A program made the translations under genes and the position numbers. Below are positions 44,049-52,430 of a stretch of 60,219 bases of DNA, one piece after another; the stretch's first letter is position 1; every line of letters begins with the position of its first letter. Source of the DNA: an uncultured Pelagibacteraceae bacterium (GTDB lineage: Bacteria; Pseudomonadota; Alphaproteobacteria; Pelagibacterales; Pelagibacteraceae). The DNA lies in NCBI GenBank assembly GCA_902634455.1, contig CACPKQ010000006.1, forward strand, positions 1 to 60,219, written 5' to 3'. Under the pieces are notes generated by a model. The model was not told the DNA's origin, did not search any database, and saw only the letters and a list, made by a program, of their open reading frames with translations.

Positions 44049-44492
44049 ATGTTATATTTTGCTTACGGAAGTAATCTTAACCATCAACAAATGAAAGATA
44101 GATGTGATGGAGCTAAATATGTAAAGTCATATATATTAAAAGGATACAAACTTTGTTTTAGTCACAAGACTCAAACTTCAGTTTATGGGCATGCAAATAT
44201 AATTAAAAGTAAAAATTCAAGAGTTCCAGGAGCAATTTGGAAAATTACAAAAGCTGATGAAAAAGAATTAGATGGCTACGAAGGAGTAGATTACAATTAT
44301 TATTCAAAAAATTATTTATCTATAAGTGGGAAAAAAGCTTTAGTATATATTCAAAATGTTTATTATTTACAGAAACCCAGCTCAACTTATTTACATACAA
44401 TTATTGAAGGTTATAAAAATTGCGGTTTAGATCTAAACTATTTAAAAAGAAAAATTTTAACCTACACTGTAAATTATATTATAAATTGGTAG
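44049..44492 (+). CDS. Gamma-glutamylcyclotransferase-like (AIG2/GGCT) protein
   Basis: This 147-residue protein starts MLYFAYGSNLNHQQM, the substrate loop of gamma-glutamylcyclotransferases. GAIWKITKADEKELDGYEGV contains the catalytic Glu. Members release 5-oxoproline from gamma-glutamyl amino acids or amines. The ATG immediately follows the upstream stop codon. Its 3' end overlaps the convergent methyltransferase gene by 14 bases, at the point where the region turns into surface-glycan genes. Confidence 0.85.
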   Translation: MLYFAYGSNLNHQQMKDRCDGAKYVKSYILKGYKLCFSHKTQTSVYGHANIIKSKNSRVPGAIWKITKADEKELDGYEGVDYNYYSKNYLSISGKKALVYIQNVYYLQKPSSTYLHTIIEGYKNCGLDLNYLKRKILTYTVNYIINW

Positions 44493-45096
44493 ATTTAAAA
44501 GTTTTGTAAAAGTCCAATCTTCTCGTCTCGCTAGCTTTTATTGAGTAAAGCAAATTAAATTCTTTAGAAATTTTTTTTTTATTTATATTTACAGCTATAA
44601 TATATTTATTTTTTTTAGGAGAAATTTTTCTAATTTTATTGAAAATTTTTTTTATTTCTATTTTTTTTTTAAATGGATCGACTAAAATAAAACACCTTGA
44701 ATTAAAATTTTCAAATCTAAACTTAAATACATCTCCACAATATAATTTTACAGACTTGTTCTTGTATTTTAGAGATTTTTTGTAAACTTCATGATCATAT
44801 TCAATGCCATAACACTTGATTTTATTCTGAATATTTATGAAATTTATTACTCGTCCAAAACCAGACCCTATGTCAACCACTGATCTTATATTATTATTTT
44901 TGATAAATTTAGAAATTTGGTGAAGAAAGTAAAAAATGCAGGGTACTGTATCAGTTCTTGATTTATCATTATGTATTTTTATATTTTGAGAAAAATCTCT
45001 AAACTTTAATGAATAAATAATCTCGTAAAAAATTACTTTTAAAAAAATTTTTTTGTAAGAAGTAAGAAAATTTAACAAATAATTTAATTTTTTCAT
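44479..45096 (-). CDS. Class I SAM-dependent methyltransferase, unknown substrate
   Basis: This 205-residue protein has the SAM loop VVDIGSGFGRVINFI and GIEYDHEVYKKSL, followed by a strand ending in CFILVDPFKK, which resembles the D-P-F motif of some small-molecule methyltransferases. The N-terminal 45 residues contain aromatic-rich hydrophobic stretches. It is divergent from the sugar C-methyltransferase operon (77-base gap) and marks the left edge of the variable region. Very high Lys/Asn/Ile content reflects the higher AT bias there. Confidence 0.7.
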   Translation of the reverse strand: MKKLNYLLNFLTSYKKIFLKVIFYEIIYSLKFRDFSQNIKIHNDKSRTDTVPCIFYFLHQISKFIKNNNIRSVVDIGSGFGRVINFINIQNKIKCYGIEYDHEVYKKSLKYKNKSVKLYCGDVFKFRFENFNSRCFILVDPFKKKIEIKKIFNKIRKISPKKNKYIIAVNINKKKISKEFNLLYSIKASETRRLDFYKTFKSTNL

Positions 45097-45173
45097 TCAG
45101 TATATTATTTAACCATTACAATTTTTAAAATTATCTATCTTTTTGAAAAAATTTATATATTAATTTATTAATT

Positions 45174-46391
45174 ATGAAAATTCCAAAAACAACAAAAATC
45201 AAGAAATGTAGACTTTGTAATAATAAAAAACTTAAAAATATTTACAATTTTGGAACTCATTATGTAAGCAATTTTGTTAACAAATCTTCAATTAAAAAGG
45301 GTGTAAAAGCGCCTTTAAAATTAGTGTATTGTAATAACTGTAGCCTATTACAATTAGAACATTCAGCTCCACAAGAAATAATGTATAAAAAATTTTACTG
45401 GTATAGATCTGGAGTTACAAATACAATGAAACTTGCACTTAAAGACATCTATTTAAGTGCAAAAAAAGTTTGTTCTCTAAAAAAAGATGACTGCATTTTA
45501 GATATCGGAGCAAATGATGGAACATTATTAAAATTCTTTAAAAATAAAGGTTACAAAACAATAGGTTGTGAGCCAGCAAAAAATCTAACTAAAGAACTAA
45601 AAAAAAACTGTCACTACGTTCTCAATGATTTTTGGAATTACAATAATTTAAATAAAATTTTACATAAAAATAAACTTAAAAAACCAAAACTCATAACTGC
45701 AATTGGTATGTTTTATGATTTAGAGAATCCATCCAAATTTATTTCAGATGCAGCAAAATCTTTAGATGATGATGGTGTGTTTATCGCACAACTAATGTGT
45801 TTGGATGATATGATAAAAAAGAATGATCTTGGCAATATCTGTCACGAACATCTTGAATTTTATAGCTACAAATCTTTAAAGTATTTATTTGAAAAAAATG
45901 GTTTTAAAATATTCAAAGTAGAAAAAAATGATATCAATGGTGGAAGCTATAGGGTTTATTGTAATAAAAAACTTAAAAAATCAATACTTCATAGTGAAAA
46001 AACCTCTCTTATTGATGTAAAAAATTTTATTTCAAGAGTTGAAAAAAATAAAAGAAAATGTTTGAACTTTATAAATTGGTGTTTAAAATTTAATAAGAAA
46101 ATTTTTATATATGGTGCTTCAACAAAAGGTAATACATTACTGCAATACTACAATATAACACCCAAACAAATAAAGTACGCCGCTGAAAGAAGCCCAGAAA
46201 AATGGGGCAAGTATACAATTGGTACGGGAATAAAAATAATATCAGAAAAAGAGGCTAGACAAAAAAAACCAGATTATTTTTTTGTAATGCCTTATGGTTT
46301 TATTAATGAATTTAAAATAAGAGAAAAAAAATGGTTAAAGTCAGGTGGTAAATTTATTTTGCCATATCCAAATTTTAGAGTTGTTAAATAA
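45174..46391 (+). CDS. Sugar C-methyltransferase (NovU/TylC3-like, three-domain)
   Basis: A 405-residue protein with the three-part layout of deoxysugar C-methyltransferases. The N-terminal zinc ribbon is CRLCNNKK..YCNNCSLLQL (residues 13-63). The SAM domain has ILDIGANDGTLLKFFKNKGY and CHEHLEFYSYKSLKYLFEKNG. The C-terminal domain has FIYGASTKGNTLLQYYN and YAAERSPEKWGKYTIGTGI. Such enzymes methylate carbon 3 of a 4-keto-6-deoxy nucleotide sugar, although some act on other substrates. It is first of a co-directional run, and the next gene starts immediately after its stop. Confidence 0.82.
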   Translation: MKIPKTTKIKKCRLCNNKKLKNIYNFGTHYVSNFVNKSSIKKGVKAPLKLVYCNNCSLLQLEHSAPQEIMYKKFYWYRSGVTNTMKLALKDIYLSAKKVCSLKKDDCILDIGANDGTLLKFFKNKGYKTIGCEPAKNLTKELKKNCHYVLNDFWNYNNLNKILHKNKLKKPKLITAIGMFYDLENPSKFISDAAKSLDDDGVFIAQLMCLDDMIKKNDLGNICHEHLEFYSYKSLKYLFEKNGFKIFKVEKNDINGGSYRVYCNKKLKKSILHSEKTSLIDVKNFISRVEKNKRKCLNFINWCLKFNKKIFIYGASTKGNTLLQYYNITPKQIKYAAERSPEKWGKYTIGTGIKIISEKEARQKKPDYFFVMPYGFINEFKIREKKWLKSGGKFILPYPNFRVVK

Positions 46392-47378
46392 ATGAAAAAA
46401 AAAAAAGCACTTATCTTAGGAGCTACGGGTCAAGATGGATCTTACATGATCGATCTTTTGCTAAAAAAAAATTATGAAGTACATGGACTTTATAGAAAAT
46501 CATCTGTTGGAAACACAAATAATATTGATCACGTAATATCAAATAGAAAAATTTATAATAAAAGGTTTTTTCTTCATAAGGGAGATTTATTAGATACAGT
46601 ATCATTAAGTAATATTATAAATTCAATAAACCCCAAAGAAATATATAATTTTGCTGATCAAGATCATGTTGGATGGAGCTATGAAATTCCTTCATATTCT
46701 TTTAGAACTACAGCTTTATCTGTAATTGAAATTTTTGAGATTTTAAGAAAGAAGAATAAAAAAATTAAATTTTTTCAACCTATTTCTTCAAATATATTTG
46801 GAGAAACAAAAAAGTTTAAACAAAATGAAAAAACTACTCCAGAACCCAATAGCATATATGCTTTAGCTAAAACTACCGCACTTTATGCTTCTAAAATGTA
46901 TTCAAAAGTTTACAAATTGCATATCTGCGGTGCAATTTTTTTTAATCATGAATCGCCCAAAAGACACAGAGACTACGTTTCAAAAAAAATAGTTCAGAAT
47001 GTTTGTGAAATTTATCATAAAAAAAGAAAATATATTTATTTAGGAAATATAAAATCTAAGATCGACTGGGGTTATGCTAAAGAATACGTTGAATATGCTT
47101 GGAAAATTATGCAAAGAAAAAAACCTGATTTTTATATTATTGGCTCAGGTAAAAACAACTCAGTTGAATATTTTGTAAAAAGATGTTTTCAATATGTTGG
47201 CTTAGACTACAAAAAATACATTAAAATTGACAAGAAACTTTTCAGACCGTCCCAAACAAGAAATTTATTAGCCAATACAATTAAAGCAAAAAAGGATTTA
47301 AATTTCAAACTCAAAACTGATTTAGATGGATTAATTAAAATAATGATGGATGAAGAGTTGAAAAAATATAATGAGTAA
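46392..47378 (+). CDS. GDP-mannose 4,6-dehydratase-like SDR enzyme with altered catalytic residue
   Basis: This 328-residue extended SDR protein has the GMD layout: LGATGQDGSYMIDLLLKKNY (NADP loop), YNFADQDHVGWSYEIP, YALAK with Tyr156 and Lys160, and FFNHESPKR. The usual S/T-S-E motif reads SSN at 132-134, replacing the Glu that acts in dehydration of GDP-mannose. It may therefore be a divergent dehydratase, a reductase or an epimerase on a GDP-sugar. The C-terminal RPSQTRNLLANTIKAKKDL block is family-typical. A 12-base A run follows its start codon. It overlaps the GT2 gene by 8 bases. Confidence 0.78.
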   Translation: MKKKKALILGATGQDGSYMIDLLLKKNYEVHGLYRKSSVGNTNNIDHVISNRKIYNKRFFLHKGDLLDTVSLSNIINSINPKEIYNFADQDHVGWSYEIPSYSFRTTALSVIEIFEILRKKNKKIKFFQPISSNIFGETKKFKQNEKTTPEPNSIYALAKTTALYASKMYSKVYKLHICGAIFFNHESPKRHRDYVSKKIVQNVCEIYHKKRKYIYLGNIKSKIDWGYAKEYVEYAWKIMQRKKPDFYIIGSGKNNSVEYFVKRCFQYVGLDYKKYIKIDKKLFRPSQTRNLLANTIKAKKDLNFKLKTDLDGLIKIMMDEELKKYNE

Positions 47379-48069
47379 AAAAGTTTCAATTATTTTGTCT
47401 ACATTTAATGAAGCAAAGACAATTGAAAATACTATAAATAATATTTTTTCCGAATTAGACAATGTTGAAATTGTTTTAGTAGACGATAACTCCCAAGACG
47501 GCACGCTAGATATTATTAGTCAGATCAGAAATGAAAATCTTAAAATTTATTCGAGAAAGTCGAGAGGTCTAGCTTCAGCATTTCTACTAGGAATGATTAA
47601 TAGTTCTGGTGAATATATAGGTTGGTTGGACTCTAACATGCCAGACCTTGTTTTAAGATTAAAAGAGATGAAAAAAAATTTAGATGAATATGATTTATCT
47701 CTTCTATCAAGATATGTTGAGGGTGGTGGCGACCAAAGATCTAAAATGAGAATACTATCTAGTCAAATTATAAATTTATTTTGTAGGCTGATACTAGGAG
47801 GTCAAATTAGAGATTACACTAGCAGTATATTTTTGATGAAAAGAGATTTACTCAAACTAGCTGTGCCAATAGCTTATGGACATGGTGAGTTTTTTATAGA
47901 ATTTTTGTACAAATTGAAAAAACAAAAAATAAAAATCAAAGAAATTCCATATGTTCAACCTCCAGACATAGAAGGTACAAGCAAAACTGCTTCAAGTTTA
48001 TTTAGATTTGTTTCACTTGGTTTTGATTATTTGATAAGAATAATATTAATTAGGTTTAGAAAAAATTAA
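47371..48069 (+). CDS. Glycosyltransferase family 2 (polyprenyl-phosphate mannosyltransferase-like)
   Basis: This 232-residue GT-A enzyme opens VSIILSTFNEAKTIENTINNI and has the metal/nucleotide motif EIVLVDDNSQDGTLDII. It resembles dolichol/polyprenyl-phosphate mannosyl transferases, with GWLDSNMPDL in place of the usual MDADLQHPP and with no C-terminal membrane helices. The product could be a lipid-linked sugar used by the large membrane protein downstream (50376-52265). It overlaps the preceding gene by 8 bases. Confidence 0.83.
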   Translation: MSKKVSIILSTFNEAKTIENTINNIFSELDNVEIVLVDDNSQDGTLDIISQIRNENLKIYSRKSRGLASAFLLGMINSSGEYIGWLDSNMPDLVLRLKEMKKNLDEYDLSLLSRYVEGGGDQRSKMRILSSQIINLFCRLILGGQIRDYTSSIFLMKRDLLKLAVPIAYGHGEFFIEFLYKLKKQKIKIKEIPYVQPPDIEGTSKTASSLFRFVSLGFDYLIRIILIRFRKN

Positions 48070-48081
48070 TTTAAACAAAAA

Positions 48082-48513
48082 ATGATTGAAAAGATTTTTC
48101 ATAAAAAGCAGCTATACGCACTCATTGTAAGAGGAACGTATATTAAAAAAAAAGGTGTAAATTTTTTTACTGATGAAAATGCTACTCAGCAGTTTGGTTT
48201 TATGTCACATAAAAAAAATCATAGTATTTTACCTCATAGACATAATAAGCGTAAATCAAAAATTCTTTTAACAACAGAGGTTATAATCATATTGGATGGA
48301 ATTTTAAGAGTAGATTTTTATAATGATAATGAGAAATATTTATTTAGTAAAAAACTCTATGCAAAGGATATAGTAATGCTGGCAAAAGGTGGTCATGGTT
48401 TCAAAGTTTTAAAAAATGTAAAGATGATTGAGGTTAAACAAGGACCGTATTCATTATCTAAGGATAAAATAAAATTTAAACAAGTTGATGAAAAAAAAGT
48501 TCGAATTAAATGA
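48082..48513 (+). CDS. Small cupin-like protein, unknown
   Basis: This 143-residue protein shows a weak cupin pattern: LPHRHNKRKSKILLTTEVIII (metal-type His pair) followed by LDGILRVDFYND and KDIVMLAKGGHGFKVL. Sugar-nucleotide isomerases and epimerases with cupin folds are common in such operons, but the match is too weak to name an enzyme. The stop overlaps the following DegT aminotransferase start by 4 bases (ATGA). Together with its place between a GT2 and an aminotransferase, this suggests a role in making or modifying the same sugar. Confidence 0.6.
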   Translation: MIEKIFHKKQLYALIVRGTYIKKKGVNFFTDENATQQFGFMSHKKNHSILPHRHNKRKSKILLTTEVIIILDGILRVDFYNDNEKYLFSKKLYAKDIVMLAKGGHGFKVLKNVKMIEVKQGPYSLSKDKIKFKQVDEKKVRIK

Positions 48514-49625
48514 AAAAAAAATTCATACCGGTAAGCAAACCTTATATTTCAAAAAAAGATATCATATCAATTAATAAAGTTATTAAAAAAGGCTGGATCT
48601 CTTCAGATGGACCTGAGGTAAAAAAATTTGAAAAGGCTTTTTCAAAAAAGTTTAATAGAAAATTTTCAGTCGCAGTTTCAAATGGAACTGCTGCTTTAGA
48701 AATAGCTATAAAAGCTTTGGGAATTACAAAAAACGATGAGGTTATAATTCCAAATTTTACAATAATATCAAATGCAATTTCAGTGATTAAACAAAATGCA
48801 AAACCAGTTCTAATAGACTGTGATATTAAAAATTGGAATATCAAAATTGAAGATATAGAAAAAAAAATTAATAAAAAAACAAAAGCTATTTTAATTACTC
48901 ATATCTATTCTTTTGCTAATGATATGGACAAAATTTTGGGAATTTGTAAGAAAAATAAAATCCTGGTTATTGAGGATTCTGCAGAAGTCATCGGATTAAA
49001 ATACAAAAATAAAATTTGTGGCTCATTCGGCGATTTAAGTACATTTAGTTTTTACGCAAACAAACAAATCACAACTGGAGAAGGCGGAATGATATCAACA
49101 AATAATAAAAAATTATTTGAAAAGTGCAAATCTTTGAGAAATTTGTGTTTTGGAAAGATTAATAGATTTGATCATGATGATATTGGATGGAACTATAGAA
49201 TGACAAATATACAAGCAGCACTAGGTTTAAGCCAAATCCAAAATTTAGATTATACAATTAAAAGGAAAATTGAAATTGGTAAATTATACTACAAAGAGTT
49301 AAGTAAAAACAAAAATATATATATGGCACCACCCTCCATTTCTTACTCTAAAAATATTTACTGGGTTGTCGGAATATTAATTAAAAATAAAAAAGTTTTA
49401 GCTTCAAAGATTATTAAAAAATTGAAGAATTATGGAATTTCATCAAGAGCTTTCTTTTGGCCAATGCATGAGCAAAAGGTATTTAAAAAAATGAAATTAT
49501 TTAAAGGTAAAAAATATCCAAACTCATCTTATCTGGGAAGATACGGATTTTATATTCCTTCCTTTTTAGAAATTAAAAATTCTGAGATACGATATATTTC
49601 TTCTATTATAAACAAGTTACTGTGA
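48510..49625 (+). CDS. DegT/DnrJ/EryC1-family sugar aminotransferase (perosamine-synthase-like)
   Basis: This 371-residue PLP enzyme transfers an amino group to a keto-sugar nucleotide. The PLP Lys is in FSFYANKQITTGEGGM (K185), very close to GDP-perosamine synthase (FSFYGNKTITTGEGG), and GWNYRMTNIQAALG is conserved. IPVSKPYIS begins the protein in the usual way. With the GDP-mannose-dehydratase-like gene two genes upstream, GDP-perosamine or a related 4-amino-4,6-dideoxy sugar is a fair guess. The missing Glu in that enzyme weakens the guess. It overlaps the FkbM gene by 4 bases. Confidence 0.88.
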   Translation: MKKKFIPVSKPYISKKDIISINKVIKKGWISSDGPEVKKFEKAFSKKFNRKFSVAVSNGTAALEIAIKALGITKNDEVIIPNFTIISNAISVIKQNAKPVLIDCDIKNWNIKIEDIEKKINKKTKAILITHIYSFANDMDKILGICKKNKILVIEDSAEVIGLKYKNKICGSFGDLSTFSFYANKQITTGEGGMISTNNKKLFEKCKSLRNLCFGKINRFDHDDIGWNYRMTNIQAALGLSQIQNLDYTIKRKIEIGKLYYKELSKNKNIYMAPPSISYSKNIYWVVGILIKNKKVLASKIIKKLKNYGISSRAFFWPMHEQKVFKKMKLFKGKKYPNSSYLGRYGFYIPSFLEIKNSEIRYISSIINKLL

Positions 49626-50362
49626 ATAAGTTAATTTATAAAATTATAAATAGTCTTTTCATGAATGAAGTTGAGAGCGAGTTATTAAAAATACTTGGAG
49701 AAGAAAAAAAGATAATTTTTGACATTGGATGTTATAGGGGAAATTTTACTAAAAATATTATCAAACATGAAATTAAAAAAAATATAACTTCATCTTATTA
49801 TTTGTTTGACCCAAATCCTAATGTGAAAGAATATCTAAAGAATTTACTCAAAAGTGACAAAATTAAATATTATGAACTTGCACTAGATAATACGAATATG
49901 ACAAAAAAATTTGTAATTAATAGATACTTCGAGGCCTCAGGATCATCTCTAAAATCTGCTCATAGAGAAGATAAATTATATAATTTATCTCGTAAGGCTT
50001 TTATGAAAATTTTTCAACCATTTAAAAAAATTCAAGATTATGAGGAGATTAAAGTAAAAACAGATACAATAGATAATTTTTGCATAGCAAACAATATAGA
50101 CAAAATTGATTTATTAAAAATTGATACTGATGGTACTGACTATGAAGTATTACTTGGAGCAGAGAGAATGTTGTCTCAAAGAAAAATAGGTTTAATATAT
50201 ACTGAAATTTCTGGGTTTAAGAAAAATTTTGATCAAAAATTTAATGAAGTTGTTAAATTTTTAGAAAAATATGATTTCAAATTAGAAAAGGTATATAGCA
50301 TTCCATCATTCAGTATATTAAGTAATCTTAAATCAACTGATAATTTGTTTATAAAAAAATAA
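49622..50362 (+). CDS. FkbM-family methyltransferase
   Basis: A 246-residue SAM-dependent methyltransferase of the FkbM type: IIFDIGCYRGNFTKNI (SAM loop), YLFDPNPNVKEYL, KTDTIDNFC and LLKIDTDGTDYEVLLGAERML, a block found in nearly all FkbM proteins. It starts at GTG 49622, whose GTGA overlaps the preceding stop; a later ATG at 49661 would lose little. FkbM enzymes O-methylate sugars or antibiotics; here the surface glycan is the likely target. A second FkbM-like gene is at 59147-59941. Confidence 0.83.
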   Translation: MNKLIYKIINSLFMNEVESELLKILGEEKKIIFDIGCYRGNFTKNIIKHEIKKNITSSYYLFDPNPNVKEYLKNLLKSDKIKYYELALDNTNMTKKFVINRYFEASGSSLKSAHREDKLYNLSRKAFMKIFQPFKKIQDYEEIKVKTDTIDNFCIANNIDKIDLLKIDTDGTDYEVLLGAERMLSQRKIGLIYTEISGFKKNFDQKFNEVVKFLEKYDFKLEKVYSIPSFSILSNLKSTDNLFIKK

Positions 50363-50375
50363 TTTAAAAAAATAT

Positions 50376-52265
50376 ATGACATATACAAAAGAAGCAGAAT
50401 TGTTTAATGATAAAAAAAAAAATTTATATATAATTGTTTTTTCTTTTTTAATTGTATTCTTTAAATGGCTGATATCTTTTTATATATTTTCTAACGAAAG
50501 TCTTGTTAATAAAGTAATCTTTGATGTAAAGGATTATTATTATTTTTCTCATATTATTAATCTGTCAGACTTAAATTTTTTTCCTAATTACCTACAAGAT
50601 GTAGAACCAAATAAACTTATGCCAATTCCTATTTATTCAATACTTTTTCACTCTCTACTCTATAAATTTTTAGGTTTATATACTTTTTTTCTATTAGAAT
50701 TTATTTCATTAACAATATTCTTATATATTTTTACAAAAATTTTTAATCAATTAGATTTTAACAATAGCTCAAGTATCATTCTTTCAATTTTAATTTTTAT
50801 CTTACCTTTTATTTTAGTTTATGGAGATAATTTGAAACTAAATTTCATTAATTTTGAAATTTTTAAAAGTCTTTATTCTTTTAGATTTCCAAGACCTTTA
50901 ATTACAAGTCTTTATTTTTTTTGGGGTTTATATTTAGCAATTAAATATTTTTTAAACGAAAATAATTCATTAAAAACTTATATATATATAGGTATTTGTT
51001 TATCACTATGTTTTGTAAGTTTTTATTATAATTTCATTAATCTTCTAATTTTATTTTTTATAATTTTTTTGATCAAAATTTTTAGAAAAAAAAACTTTCT
51101 TGTAAATGATGTAAAAAAAATAATAATATCAATTATCATCTTTATTGTTTTAATATCACCATTTTTAATTTTAATTTTTTTTTCAGAAAAAGATTACTCA
51201 ATTATGATAGGTGTTATAGAACTTAATTACGAAAGAAAAATTACATTATTATCTTACCTTTTTGGAAAAATTCTTTCTTTAAGATTTATTATGGTTTTTC
51301 TTGTTTTATCAACCATGTATTTTTTTTTAAATAAACAGAAAGATGTTCTTTGCAAAAAAACTTTATTAATACTATACATGTTGTTTTTAACGTCAGCAAT
51401 TTCTCCATTTTTTTTTATTTTAATAAGTCCAGCAGTAAGTGAAATTTATCATTTTTTAAATTGGATTTTAATAAATGCAATTTTTGTCTTTTCAATATTT
51501 TTAATTATTTTATTTAGATTATGGTTTAAGAAAATTAATATTAAAAAAATTTTAAAGTTTCAAAATAATAATTCTTTTATAAGTGTATTTTTTTTTCTTA
51601 TACTTATACTATTTCAAACTAATCATTATATTATTAATCAGAAAGATGCTCATATTTTAAGAACAGATTTTGAAATTTTACAAAGATTATTAAATGAAAA
51701 CAAAGAAAAGCTTAATGTTCTTTTAACCTTTATCCCTAGAGGACAAATTTGGTGGATACTTAACGATAAAACGGAACTTTCAACTATTGAGTCATCAATT
51801 TCATCATTAAACTTTAATCAACTTGAAAAAAGTTTTATTGATAATTTAAAGTTTCTAAATATATCAACAGATAATTTTCAAAAAATTATATCTAATAAAA
51901 AAGAAGAGTGGAGATATGATAATAAGTACATAAAGTATCTCTCTTATTATAAATATCAGGCAAATTCCTTAATAACTTATAAAAATTCTTTAGATTTTGA
52001 TGAAAGTGAAAAAAAATATATTTTAAAGTCTAGACCGACCAAAACACAACAAATAATGATACCAAATTTTGATATAAAAAGATTGATTAACCTTTATGAA
52101 AACTATGAGTCAAACAGTAAATTTAACGATCCTGATATAATAATAGTTCAGAAAAATAGTTTAATAGATAAATTCTCTAAAATTAATAATAAATTGTATT
52201 GCCAAATTAAAAACTTCAATTTTTTAAAAGTTTACGTTAAAATAAAAAAAGGTATTTGTAATTAA
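50376..52265 (+). CDS. Large multi-pass membrane protein, unknown (possible glycan transferase or polymerase)
   Basis: The 629-residue protein has about 11 hydrophobic segments over residues 15-430, followed by about 200 soluble residues (DAHILRTDFEILQRL, FIPRGQIWWIL, KSRPTKTQQ). This resembles the layout of polyprenyl-sugar-dependent glycosyltransferases of the GT-C fold, or of O-antigen polymerases. The first lumenal loop reads DVKDYYYFSHIINLSDLNFFP and holds Asp residues. I do not see a recognisable family motif. It is the last gene before the tRNA-Leu fragment, ending 16 bases upstream of the repeat. Its position in the operon fits glycan assembly. Confidence 0.6.
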   Translation: MTYTKEAELFNDKKKNLYIIVFSFLIVFFKWLISFYIFSNESLVNKVIFDVKDYYYFSHIINLSDLNFFPNYLQDVEPNKLMPIPIYSILFHSLLYKFLGLYTFFLLEFISLTIFLYIFTKIFNQLDFNNSSSIILSILIFILPFILVYGDNLKLNFINFEIFKSLYSFRFPRPLITSLYFFWGLYLAIKYFLNENNSLKTYIYIGICLSLCFVSFYYNFINLLILFFIIFLIKIFRKKNFLVNDVKKIIISIIIFIVLISPFLILIFFSEKDYSIMIGVIELNYERKITLLSYLFGKILSLRFIMVFLVLSTMYFFLNKQKDVLCKKTLLILYMLFLTSAISPFFFILISPAVSEIYHFLNWILINAIFVFSIFLIILFRLWFKKINIKKILKFQNNNSFISVFFFLILILFQTNHYIINQKDAHILRTDFEILQRLLNENKEKLNVLLTFIPRGQIWWILNDKTELSTIESSISSLNFNQLEKSFIDNLKFLNISTDNFQKIISNKKEEWRYDNKYIKYLSYYKYQANSLITYKNSLDFDESEKKYILKSRPTKTQQIMIPNFDIKRLINLYENYESNSKFNDPDIIIVQKNSLIDKFSKINNKLYCQIKNFNFLKVYVKIKKGICN

Positions 52266-52274
52266 AACTTACTA

Positions 52275-52303
52275 TTGTTTAATTATAAATATTAGCATAA
52301 ATA
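52275..52303 (+). promoter_or_regulatory. Promoter retained with the tRNA-Leu fragment
   Basis: TTGTTT at 52275-52280 and TAAATA at 52298-52303 lie 17 bases apart. The arrangement is the same as at the intact tRNA-Leu (TTGTTG, 57459-57464; TAAATA, 57482-57487). All bases from 52281 through the -10 are identical in both copies. Transcription here would pass through the tRNA fragment into the gene at 52431. Confidence 0.55.
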
Positions 52304-52361
52304 CTCATGAAATTCACAAATGCCCTCGTGGTGAAATTGGTAGACACAAAGGACTTAAAAT
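52281..52361 (+). repeat. Direct repeat copy 1: promoter plus 5' half of tRNA-Leu
   Basis: These 81 bases are identical to 57465-57545. They start upstream of the tRNA promoter -10 and end at the first base of the 3' anticodon stem. Weaker similarity continues on both sides (TTGTT just before, CTTG just after). The two copies are 5184 bases apart and bracket the phosphonate-transport island. Confidence 0.95.
52322..52361 (+). pseudogene. Truncated tRNA-Leu(UAA), 5' 40 nt only
   Basis: The segment carries the 5' acceptor strand GCCCTCG, the whole D arm, the 5' anticodon stem AAGGA and the full anticodon loop with TAA. It diverges after one base of the 3' stem. No 3' acceptor strand, T arm or CCA follows, so it cannot be a working tRNA. 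The replacement sequence contains nested inverted repeats: CTTGTAA at 52363-52369 with TTACAAG at 52406-52412, enclosing TACATA / TATGTA. Confidence 0.9.
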
Positions 52362-52430
52362 GCTTGTAATTTTACATATTACTTTATGTATTTTAAAGTG
52401 AGAGTTTACAAGGCTTAAACATAAAATTTT

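Noticed and set aside
46395-46406. Run of 12 A directly after the start codon of the GMD-like gene, as a phase-variation switch
   Set aside because: Equally long A runs occur in ordinary genes here (for example near 265-277 in mtnA); they reflect base composition and Lys codons.
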